Of a stretch of 6,840 nucleotides of DNA, positions 1 through 4,542 are shown one piece after another (positions within the stretch are counted from its first letter, which is position 1; every line of letters begins with the position of its first letter). The position numbers and the translations under genes were made by a program. The notes beneath the pieces are model-generated. The model ran no database searches and had not been told where the DNA came from. It was given only the letters and a program-made list of their open reading frames with translations. This DNA comes from Rikenella sp. (GTDB lineage: Bacteria; Bacteroidota; Bacteroidia; Bacteroidales; Rikenellaceae): NCBI GenBank assembly GCA_029054535.1, contig JAIDFC010000204.1:1-6840 (forward strand), in the 5' to 3' direction.

Positions 1-32
1 TCCATGACCGTTCTTAGTGAATAGTCTCGGTT

Positions 33-40
33 TACTTTTG
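33..40 (+). promoter_or_regulatory. candidate -7 promoter element upstream of murE
   Basis: TACTTTTG matches the Bacteroidota -7 consensus TAnnTTTG exactly. It is the only exact match I see in the 262 bases before murE, and it would give a leader of about 220 bases containing several hairpins. No clear TTG-type -33 element precedes it, and it overlaps the outer base of the inverted repeat at 36-106, so it may be a chance match. Confidence 0.3.
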
Positions 41-106
41 GGCTGGGGTAATGGCGCGCTAAGTGATTGACTCGCAATAAAGCGCGCCATTACTCCCGGC
101 CCAAAG
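36..106. repeat. long inverted repeat (hairpin) upstream of murE
   Basis: The arms GTAATGGCGCGCT (48-60) and AGCGCGCCATTAC (81-93) are perfect reverse complements over 13 bases around a 20-base loop. The pairing continues outward to about 37/105 (TTTGGGC against GCCCAAA side) with one bulged base and two wobble pairs, so the total stem is about 24 base pairs. No T-run follows on the plus strand, so it does not look like a simple terminator. It could be a miniature repeat element, an end-of-gene structure of the upstream neighbour, or part of a murE leader. Confidence 0.75.
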
Positions 107-141
107 ACAAGTCTTCAAGGCTCTTGACTACGGCAGCCCAT

Positions 142-158
142 GCGATACGTAGTATCGC
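142..158. repeat. perfect 7-3-7 hairpin
   Basis: GCGATAC, loop GTA, GTATCGC: a perfect 7-base-pair stem with a 3-base loop. The same shape, with a closely related stem (GCGATGC/GCATCGC), recurs at 2992-3008 on the other side of murE, and related GCGATC/GATCGC stems lie at 2308 and 2738. A smaller 5-3-5 hairpin (TCAAG-GCT-CTTGA) sits just before it at 115-127. Confidence 0.7.
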
Positions 159-172
159 CCGAAGTTTCTTTG

Positions 173-196
173 GTACTTTCTGTTCACAGAAAGTAC
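173..196. repeat. perfect 10-bp stem hairpin in the murE leader
   Basis: GTACTTTCTG (173-182) and CAGAAAGTAC (187-196) are perfect reverse complements around the tetraloop TTCA. The run TTTCTTTG directly before it (165-172) is one base off the TAnnTTTG promoter element. A regulatory or repeat-element role is possible; nothing in the sequence decides between them. Confidence 0.7.
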
Positions 197-262
197 GGTA
201 CCCGCACGTAGCTAAAGAACGACACTCCAGGAAAAAGTGGATAAAATTAGATTTAGCAGCAT

Positions 263-1711
263 ATGGTACATATTTTCGAATCGTTGGAAGGGGCTCGGAT
301 CAGCGGTCCGCAGCGTCCCGGGGTGAGGAACATACAGTTCAATTCGCGGAAAGTCGAGCGCGGCGATGTTTTCGTTGCCGTTCGAGGGACCCAGGTCGAC
401 GGGCACGCTTATATCCGGGATGCGGTGGCGCAAGGGGCAGTGGCAGTGGTTTGCGAATCTTTGCCCGAGGGGGATTTGGAACCGGAGGTGAGTTATGTAC
501 TGGTGGAGGACAGCGCGGCGGCTTTGGCGAGGTTGGCGGCGGCATATTATGGCCATCCGAGCGATCGGCTTCGGCTGGTGGGGGTAACCGGGACCAATGG
601 GAAGACCACGATCGCCACGTTGCTGTATGATCTGTTTACAGCCCTGGGGCATCGGTGCGGGCTGATCTCGACCGTCGTGTATCGCGTGGCGGAGGAGCGG
701 ATCGAGTCGACCCATACGACGCCCGACCCGTTGACCCTCAACCGGTTGATGGCCCGAATGGTGGAGGCCGGTTGCGACTACTGTTTTATGGAGGTCAGCT
801 CGCACAGCATCGTGCAGCAGCGGATCGAGGGATTGACCTTCGCGGGTGGGATTTTTACGAATATCACGCACGATCACCTCGATTATCACAAGACTTTCGC
901 GGAGTATATCCGGGCGAAGCAGGCGTTTTTCAGCCGATTGCCGAAGGAGGCGTTCGCGCTCACGAACATCGACGACCGGAACGGCGAGGTGATGCTCCAG
1001 AACTCCACGGTACACCGTAAGGCGACTTACTCGCTGCGGAACGTGGCCGATTATCACGGCCGGATCGTCGAAGAACATCTGGACGGCATGCAGATCGAGA
1101 TGAACGGCCGGGAGCTGTGGGTGCAGTTCATCGGCCGGTTCAACGCCTACAACCTGACGGCGATCTACGGCGCGGCGATGGAGTTGGGGCAGGAGTCGGT
1201 CGAGGTGTTGCGGATCTTGAGCACGCTCCGGCCGGTGAGCGGCCGTTTCGAGCAGATTCGGGCAGCGGACGGGCGGCTGGCGATCGTGGACTATGCCCAC
1301 ACGCCGGATGCGTTGCAAAATGTGATCGACACGATCAACGAGCTGCGGCGAGACGGGGCGCAGTTGATTACGGTGGTGGGGTGCGGCGGGAACCGCGATG
1401 CGACGAAGCGGCCGGTGATGGCACGGGTGGCGGCCGACGGGTCGTCGCGGGCGATCCTGACGTCGGACAATCCGCGGTTCGAGGAGCCGCAGGCGATCTT
1501 GGACGAGATGCGCGGCGGACTCGATGCAGTGCAGCTGGCGCGGACGCTCACGATTGCCGACCGTCGCGAGGCGATCCGCACGGCGGCGGCATTGGCCGGG
1601 CCAGGGGATATTATCCTGGTGGCGGGCAAGGGGCACGAACCGTATCAGGAGATTGCCGGTGTGCGCCACCATTTCGACGATCGGGAGGAGGTGGCGGCGG
1701 CGTTTGCTTAA
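263..1711 (+). CDS. murE: UDP-N-acetylmuramoyl-tripeptide synthetase, meso-diaminopimelate-adding (MurE)
   Basis: Cytoplasmic ligase that adds meso-diaminopimelate to UDP-MurNAc-L-Ala-D-Glu using ATP, the third amino-acid step of peptidoglycan precursor synthesis. The 482 residues match the usual family length. Seen in order: the N-terminal UDP-binding fold with FNSRKVERGD at 26-35 (an Asn where Asp is common), the ATP loop GVTGTNGKTT (107-116), HTTPDPLTL (151-159), the lysine expected to be carbamylated at K219 (in YIRAKQAF), DYAHTPD (343-349), DNPRFEEP (402-409) and GKGHE (455-459). DNPR is the signature for diaminopimelate rather than lysine. The ATG at 263 gives a normal N-terminus and no Shine-Dalgarno is evident. 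In many Bacteroidota murE lies between ftsI and mraY; here neither is in view and non-coding DNA flanks it on both sides. The 486-residue frame on the opposite strand is a codon-bias shadow. Confidence 0.97.
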   Translation: MVHIFESLEGARISGPQRPGVRNIQFNSRKVERGDVFVAVRGTQVDGHAYIRDAVAQGAVAVVCESLPEGDLEPEVSYVLVEDSAAALARLAAAYYGHPSDRLRLVGVTGTNGKTTIATLLYDLFTALGHRCGLISTVVYRVAEERIESTHTTPDPLTLNRLMARMVEAGCDYCFMEVSSHSIVQQRIEGLTFAGGIFTNITHDHLDYHKTFAEYIRAKQAFFSRLPKEAFALTNIDDRNGEVMLQNSTVHRKATYSLRNVADYHGRIVEEHLDGMQIEMNGRELWVQFIGRFNAYNLTAIYGAAMELGQESVEVLRILSTLRPVSGRFEQIRAADGRLAIVDYAHTPDALQNVIDTINELRRDGAQLITVVGCGGNRDATKRPVMARVAADGSSRAILTSDNPRFEEPQAILDEMRGGLDAVQLARTLTIADRREAIRTAAALAGPGDIILVAGKGHEPYQEIAGVRHHFDDREEVAAAFA

Positions 1712-1805
1712 TGGTTTATCTCGGGTTGTCGTACGGTACTGTCGCCTTGTAGCTTCGTTTTGCCTGTCGGCTCTGACGGATACACTGTTTTTTGGGCTAC
1801 GGGCC

Positions 1806-1862
1806 GGTGCCGCTCGGCGTTCGAGAACTGGACTTTGCTCTGCAAACCACCACTGGGGCGGC
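1806..1862. repeat. repeat block R1, copy a
   Basis: Pairs with 2463-2517. The opening 13 bases (GGTGCCGCTCGGC) and an internal 17 bases (TTTGCTCTGCAAACCAC) are identical; the stretch between them has diverged. The core forms a small hairpin, TTTGC-TCT-GCAAA (1834-1846), lengthened to 6 base pairs in copy b by a change that makes a new pair. Confidence 0.8.
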
Positions 1863-1919
1863 CTATTCTAATTCACAAACGTCTTTGACCGCGCGCGGAA
1901 TGATTCACCGCTTTGCTAT

Positions 1920-1975
1920 AAACCGCGCCACCCAGGCGCGCGGGCCGAACGCCTCCCCCTCGGGAGGCCCGCAAC
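1920..1975. repeat. repeat block R3, variant copy
   Basis: Begins AAACCGCG like the copies at 2303 and 2733. It carries the hairpin CGCGCC-ACCCA-GGCGCG (1924-1940) where those carry GCGATC-TCC-GATCGC. It is followed by GCCTCCC-CCTC-GGGAGGC (1951-1968), which matches the second hairpin of copy a at 2333-2352. The sequence changes but both stem-loops are retained. Confidence 0.6.
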
Positions 1976-2031
1976 TCGACGGTGCTCGTTGCGTTCCAGC
2001 CAGGCGACCGACCCGGGTGCAACGTTTAAAT

Positions 2032-2094
2032 ATTCTCCGAACGTCGCCCGCGGGAATCCTCCAAGATCTCCCCCTTGACGGGCCGGAGCTTCGC
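2032..2094. repeat. repeat block R2, copy a
   Basis: Pairs with 2585-2646. The first 27 bases are identical, the last 16 bases (ending GGAGCTTCGC) are identical, and only a handful of positions plus one single-base gap differ between. This is the best conserved block in the region. Confidence 0.88.
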
Positions 2095-2110
2095 AACCTC
2101 CGGCCCTTTT
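2080..2110 (+). terminator. terminator-like hairpin at the end of repeat R2a
   Basis: GGGCCGGAG (2080-2088) and CTCCGGCCC (2098-2106) form a 9-base-pair GC-rich stem with a 9-base loop, followed by TTTTAATT on the plus strand. It is the first convincing intrinsic-terminator shape downstream of murE, 370 bases after its stop, and could end that transcript. The equivalent place in R2b is rearranged (see 2632-2703). Confidence 0.5.
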
Positions 2111-2223
2111 AATTCCCAAGCTGGGTTTGTCCGCGCGCCTCCTTTTACCCGAGCCGCCGACAGCGGGAAGAGCAACGAGCTCCGACGAAGTTGCTCGCCA
2201 CCGCGCGGGATGGCGGTGGCTCG

Positions 2224-2240
2224 CCCGCCCGCTGGGCGGG
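2224..2240. repeat. perfect 7-3-7 hairpin (CCCGCCC/GGGCGGG)
   Basis: CCCGCCC, loop GCT, GGGCGGG, a perfect GC-only stem with a 3-base loop, lying between R2a and R3a. Just before it, GAGCAAC (2170-2176) and GTTGCTC (2190-2196) form another 7-base-pair stem with a 13-base loop. Confidence 0.65.
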
Positions 2241-2302
2241 ATTTCCTAACCTTTGCACTCTTGCTTTGCCCGCGCGCCGGGCGTTTCATAATGATTCGCC
2301 GA

Positions 2303-2390
2303 AAACCGCGATCTCCGATCGCTCGGCCCACAGCCCTCCCCCTGCGGAGGGCCGAACTTTCGCTTCGCTTGATCGTCCGCTCCGCGGGCT
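2303..2390. repeat. repeat block R3, copy a
   Basis: The first 20 bases, from AAACCGCG to GATCGC, are identical to 2733-2752. Two hairpins follow one another: GCGATC-TCC-GATCGC (2308-2322) and GCCCTCC-CCCTGC-GGAGGGC (2333-2352). The remainder, with a TTCGCTTCG-like run and CTCCGC near the end, aligns loosely with 2774-2815. Confidence 0.75.
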
Positions 2391-2416
2391 GCGGCTCGTT
2401 TTCAATTCGGCATAAA

Positions 2417-2433
2417 CGCAATCATAGATTGCG
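2417..2433. repeat. perfect 7-3-7 hairpin (CGCAATC/GATTGCG)
   Basis: CGCAATC, loop ATA, GATTGCG. It lies between R3a and R1b, that is, at the junction of the two composite units. It shares the exact stem-and-loop lengths of the hairpins at 142, 2224 and 2992 but not their sequence. Confidence 0.65.
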
Positions 2434-2462
2434 CGGATCGCCGCCACTCCACGCGGCGGGAC

Positions 2463-2517
2463 GGTGCCGCTCGGCACGCGAAAATTGGAGTTTGCTCTGC
2501 AAACCACTGCTGGCGGC
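2463..2517. repeat. repeat block R1, copy b
   Basis: Second copy of 1806-1862. Its core hairpin is GTTTGC-TCT-GCAAAC (2490-2504), one pair longer than in copy a. It opens the second composite unit. Confidence 0.8.
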
Positions 2518-2540
2518 GACCCTTTTATCTGGACTCAACC

Positions 2541-2560
2541 AACCGCGACCTCCGGTCGCC
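2541..2560. repeat. repeat block R3, short remnant
   Basis: AACCGCGACC-TCC-GGTCGCC. It is the opening of R3 with the stem changed from GCGATC/GATCGC to GCGACC/GGTCGC: a T-A pair replaced by C-G on both arms while the loop TCC is unchanged. The rest of R3 is missing here. It sits between R1b and R2b, where the first unit has its variant R3. Confidence 0.6.
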
Positions 2561-2584
2561 CGGGCGAGCGGCTGCCCCGAAAAC

Positions 2585-2646
2585 ATTCTCCGAACGTCGC
2601 CCGCGGGAATCTTCCGAGATCTCCCCATGGCGGGCCGGAGCTTCGC
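2585..2646. repeat. repeat block R2, copy b
   Basis: Second copy of 2032-2094, about 90 percent identical by eye, with a 27-base identical opening. Immediately after it the sequence departs from copy a by an extra 45 bases (2647-2691). Confidence 0.88.
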
Positions 2647-2703
2647 CCCGCGAAGGCCCGCGCTTTCTAGCTGACGCGCAGCGGGCTTCGCAAGCTCCGG
2701 CCC
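2632..2703. repeat. extended nested hairpin at the end of R2b
   Basis: GGGCCGGAGCTT (2632-2643) pairs with AAGCTCCGGCCC (2692-2703), 12 base pairs. The loop between contains a second, inner stem, GCGAAGGCCCGC against GCGGGCTTCGC with one bulged base. Copy a at 2080-2106 has the same outer stem with only a 9-base loop. The extra 45 bases in copy b are flanked by the direct repeat GCTTCGC (2640-2646 and 2685-2691). Confidence 0.7.
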
Positions 2704-2732
2704 TTGTACTCCGAAAAACTACAACCCGCCAC

Positions 2733-2815
2733 AAACCGCGATCTCCGATCGCGCGCCCGACGCCGCCCCACGCGGAGGGCGCAATATTCACTTCGTTCAT
2801 AAGCTACTCCGCCAG
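2733..2815. repeat. repeat block R3, copy b
   Basis: Opens with the same 20 bases as 2303-2322, including the hairpin GCGATC-TCC-GATCGC (2738-2752). The second hairpin is degraded (only CGCGGAGGGC of the right arm resembles copy a), and the tail, with TTCACTTCG and ACTCCGC, aligns loosely. Confidence 0.72.
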
Positions 2816-2842
2816 CGACGGGCTTTCCCCTAAAAAACTGTA

Positions 2843-2941
2843 TCTGGCCGCGCGCTGGCGAAATCATTCTCGATAAACCTTTCGTTTATCGAGTGATTTC
2901 GCCCTTTAGGCGTGCGCGCGGAGTCTTCTCACAGCGAAACC
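2843..2941. repeat. two-part hairpin element E1
   Basis: The inner stem pairs 2857-2878 with 2884-2903: 20 base pairs with a two-base bulge (TT at 2867-2868) and the loop CTTTC. The outer stem is CCGCGCGC (2848-2855) with GCGCGCGG (2914-2921), leaving a 10-base spacer on the right. The element opens with TCTGGCCGCGCGC and ends near AGCGAAACC. Its architecture, but not its inner stem sequence, is shared with 3030-3122. Confidence 0.78.
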
Positions 2942-2991
2942 GTGTCTGACTGCCCTGCGCGGGCGGCGTCCGGGTGGCCCCGGCGGGACCG

Positions 2992-3008
2992 GCGATGCTA
3001 CGCATCGC
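2992..3008. repeat. perfect 7-3-7 hairpin (GCGATGC/GCATCGC)
   Basis: GCGATGC, loop TAC, GCATCGC, lying between E1 and E2. The stem differs from the one at 142-158 (GCGATAC/GTATCGC) by a G-C for A-T pair swap on both arms. Confidence 0.65.
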
Positions 3009-3029
3009 TTTACCGTTCTAAGAACAGTT

Positions 3030-3122
3030 TCTGACCGCGCGCGAAATTCATCCGTTTCAACTCATCGTTGAATCGGAGTATTTCGCTACGGCGGGGCGCG
3101 GGGTCGTCCGGCAACCAAAACC
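3030..3122. repeat. two-part hairpin element E2
   Basis: Second element with the E1 plan. It opens TCTGACCGCGCGC. The inner stem has three helices: GCGAAAT/ATTTCGC (3041-3047, 3080-3086), TCCG/CGGA (3051-3054, 3074-3077) and TTCAAC/GTTGAA (3056-3061, 3067-3072), with the loop TCATC. The outer stem is CCGCGC/GCGCGG (3035-3040, 3096-3101). The tail GGGGTC...AAAACC resembles the E1 tail GGAGTC...GAAACC. Confidence 0.72.
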
Positions 3123-3188
3123 CGACAAAAGAGGCGGCGCGTCGCTAAAACCTGACGGTAGAGAAACCAAATCCAAAACACCGACAAA
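3115..3188. repeat. degenerate direct repeat CCAAAAC(a)CCGACAAA
   Basis: CCAAAACCCGACAAA (3115-3129) recurs as CCAAAACACCGACAAA (3173-3188), with a related TAAAACCTGACGG between them (3146-3158). It lies in a strongly strand-biased tract: in 3111-3240 I count 9 T and 53 A among 130 bases on the plus strand. Function unknown. Confidence 0.5.
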
Positions 3189-3296
3189 GCCTGAGCCGAC
3201 CGATGGCAGAGAAAAGCGACACAAGGCGAGCGCTCAAAATTCATGTTAGGGGACTATCTCGCAACAGCGGCGTTTTCGGGGATCTTATCCATAAAA

Positions 3297-3330
3297 ATAC
3301 CCTCACGCAAAAAGTTTTGCGTGAGGGTAT
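3297..3330 (-). terminator. intrinsic terminator of the ychF-sufE-DUF59-tpiA unit
   Basis: Read on the minus strand, ACCCTCACGCAAAA and its exact complement form a stem of up to 16 base pairs with a very short loop, followed directly by a T-run (the complement of 3291-3297, ATAAAAA). It lies 74 bases beyond the tpiA stop. On the plus strand no T-run follows, so it is directional. Confidence 0.9.
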
Positions 3331-3403
3331 AAAGAAAAGTACAGTCGAAACGGAAAGGAGGGCAATGGCCCCGCGTTTTCGACCAGCGGAACAGTCCGGT
3401 TTG

Positions 3404-4159
3404 TTAGAACGCCTTGGCAATGGCGATGAAATCGCCCGCCACCAGCGACGCACCGCCGATCAAACCGCCGTCTACGTCCTGTTTGCCGAAGATTTCGGCC
3501 GCATTGCTCGGTTTGCAGCTCCCGCCGTAGAGGATCGGCGTTTGGTCTGCAGCCGCCGCGCCGAACTTCTCGGCCAACACCTGGCGGATGAAAGCATGGA
3601 TCTCCTGAGCCTGATCCGCCGTAGCCGTCTTGCCCGTTCCGATCGCCCACACCGGTTCGTAAGCGATCACCAGCTTGCCGAACTGTTCCGGAGCGAGGTT
3701 GAACACGACCTCTTCGATCTGCGCCCGCACCACGTCGAAATGTTTGCCCGCCTCGCGTTCGTCGAGCTTCTCGCCCACGCAGTAGATCGGAGCCAAGCCG
3801 TTGGCATAGGCCAACGCCATCTTGGCGTTGAGCGTTTCGCTGGTCTCGCCGTAGTATTCGCGACGTTCCGAGTGCCCTAGGATCACGTACGTAGCCCCGA
3901 GCGAAGCGATCATCCGGGCCGAAACCTCGCCCGTATAAGCCCCCGACTCGTGATCCGCACAATTTTGTGCCGACACCGCGATCCCTGCTTTTTGCGCCTC
4001 GTCTTTCACGCAGCACAAGTGGGTGAACGGAACTCCGACGATCAGTTCGACATCCGACGGCGCGGTGTTTTTCAACGCCGCGACCCCTTTCAGCAATTCG
4101 ACCCCTTCGGCCGGCGTGGTGTTCATTTTCCAGTTCCCGGCTACGATTTTTCTTCTCAT
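3404..4159 (-). CDS. tpiA: triose-phosphate isomerase
   Basis: Cytoplasmic glycolytic and gluconeogenic enzyme that interconverts dihydroxyacetone phosphate and glyceraldehyde 3-phosphate. At 251 residues it has the standard length of a single TIM-barrel enzyme. Catalytic residues are all visible: N9 and K11 in GNWKMN (8-13), the electrophilic H96 in LGHSERR (94-100), and the base E168 in AYEPVWAIGTGK (166-177), which also contains the mobile lid loop. The phosphate-binding elements YGGS (211-214) and GGLIGGASL (231-239) are intact. The ATG at 4159 gives the canonical MRRKIVAGNWKMN start. It is the last gene of the minus-strand set, 43 bases after the DUF59 gene, with a strong terminator downstream at 3297-3330. 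No promoter-like TAnnTTTG is seen in the 43-base gap, so co-transcription with the upstream genes is likely. Confidence 0.98.
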   Translation of the reverse strand: MRRKIVAGNWKMNTTPAEGVELLKGVAALKNTAPSDVELIVGVPFTHLCCVKDEAQKAGIAVSAQNCADHESGAYTGEVSARMIASLGATYVILGHSERREYYGETSETLNAKMALAYANGLAPIYCVGEKLDEREAGKHFDVVRAQIEEVVFNLAPEQFGKLVIAYEPVWAIGTGKTATADQAQEIHAFIRQVLAEKFGAAAADQTPILYGGSCKPSNAAEIFGKQDVDGGLIGGASLVAGDFIAIAKAF

Positions 4160-4202
4160 GTTATTCTGTGTGTTTAAATGGTTTCTTTCGTCGATCGGTC
4201 GA

Positions 4203-4523
4203 TTACAGCATTCCCAGCTCCAGCAACGCCTCCTGGCTCATCATCGACCGGTCCCACGGGGGATCGAACGTCAACGTTACATCCACCCGGTCGACGCCCT
4301 TGACCCGCAACACGTCGTCATGGACCTGCTGCACCAACTGATCCGCCATCGGACAGTTCGGCGCCGTGAGCGTCATCCGGATATGAGCCGTCCCTTCCGG
4401 CGTCATCTCGATCTCATAGACCAACCCGAGGTCGTAGATGTTCACCGGAATCTCCGGGTCGTAAATGTTCTTGAGCGTGTAGACGATATCCTTTTCGATG
4501 TCGAGTATCTCTTGCGGTGTCAT
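4203..4523 (-). CDS. MIP18/DUF59-family iron-sulfur cluster assembly protein (SufT/PaaD-like)
   Basis: A 106-residue single-domain protein of the DUF59 (MIP18) family, members of which help mature iron-sulfur proteins alongside the SUF machinery. Visible signatures are DPEIPVNIYDLGLVY (22-36), TAPNCP (53-58) with the conserved C57, and FDPPWD (86-91). The length and the absence of any extra domain fit the short stand-alone form found in Bacteroidota. Start ATG at 4523, 19 bases after the sufE stop and without a clear Shine-Dalgarno, as is usual in this phylum. Its position directly after sufE supports a joint role in iron-sulfur cluster supply. Assignment to SufT as opposed to a generic DUF59 protein is inference, so no symbol is given. 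Confidence 0.9.
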   Translation of the reverse strand: MTPQEILDIEKDIVYTLKNIYDPEIPVNIYDLGLVYEIEMTPEGTAHIRMTLTAPNCPMADQLVQQVHDDVLRVKGVDRVDVTLTFDPPWDRSMMSQEALLELGML

Positions 4524-4542
4524 ATCTGCTCAAAAATAGGGA

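Larger units (their letters stand above)
1712..3296. other. gene-free, hairpin-rich repeat region between murE and the tpiA terminator
   Basis: About 1.6 kb with open frames of up to 199 codons on both strands, none of which resembles a protein family I know. The frames are not kept between repeat copies: R1 to R2 is 226 bases in the first unit and 122 in the second, which differ modulo 3. What it holds is structure: repeat blocks R1, R2 and R3 arranged R1-R3-R2-R3 twice (1806-2815), many short perfect hairpins, two copies of a larger hairpin element (2843-2941, 3030-3122) and a T-poor tract (3111-3240). The stretch 1712-1805 shows nothing beyond a T-run at 1788-1793. Confidence 0.7.

Noticed and set aside
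212..1672. 486-codon open frame on the minus strand opposite murE
   Set aside because: It lies wholly across a confidently identified murE. Its residue make-up (rich in R, H, P, Q) is that of a reverse-strand shadow of a GC-rich gene, and it matches no family I recognise.
1787..1793. T-run as a murE terminator
   Set aside because: No convincing stem precedes it; the hairpin at 2080-2110 is a better candidate.
2248..2255. Possible promoter element AACCTTTG in the repeat region
   Set aside because: One base off TAnnTTTG and with no gene downstream on that strand; too weak to list.
2075..2674. 199-codon open frame through the repeat region, and smaller frames such as 1792-2112 and 2464-2670
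   Set aside because: The frames run through R1/R2 repeats whose relative reading frame differs between copies, and across hairpin arms. The short peptide similarity between copies (a PLGxRxLxFALQTT-like run) is explained by DNA repeat identity.
1806..2815. Possible CRISPR array
   Set aside because: Repeats are of several kinds, unevenly spaced, not identical and not separated by uniform spacers; no cas gene is present.
1712..3296. Remnant of an insertion sequence or transposase gene
   Set aside because: No translated frame shows transposase motifs, and I see no terminal inverted repeats with a flanking duplication that would bound the whole region. A miniature non-coding element remains possible.
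3203..3880. Plus-strand frame, including an inviting GGAGG then ATG at 3357-3367
   Set aside because: It reads through the tpiA terminator hairpin and then antisense to tpiA. The GGAGG match is not informative in a phylum that rarely uses Shine-Dalgarno sequences.
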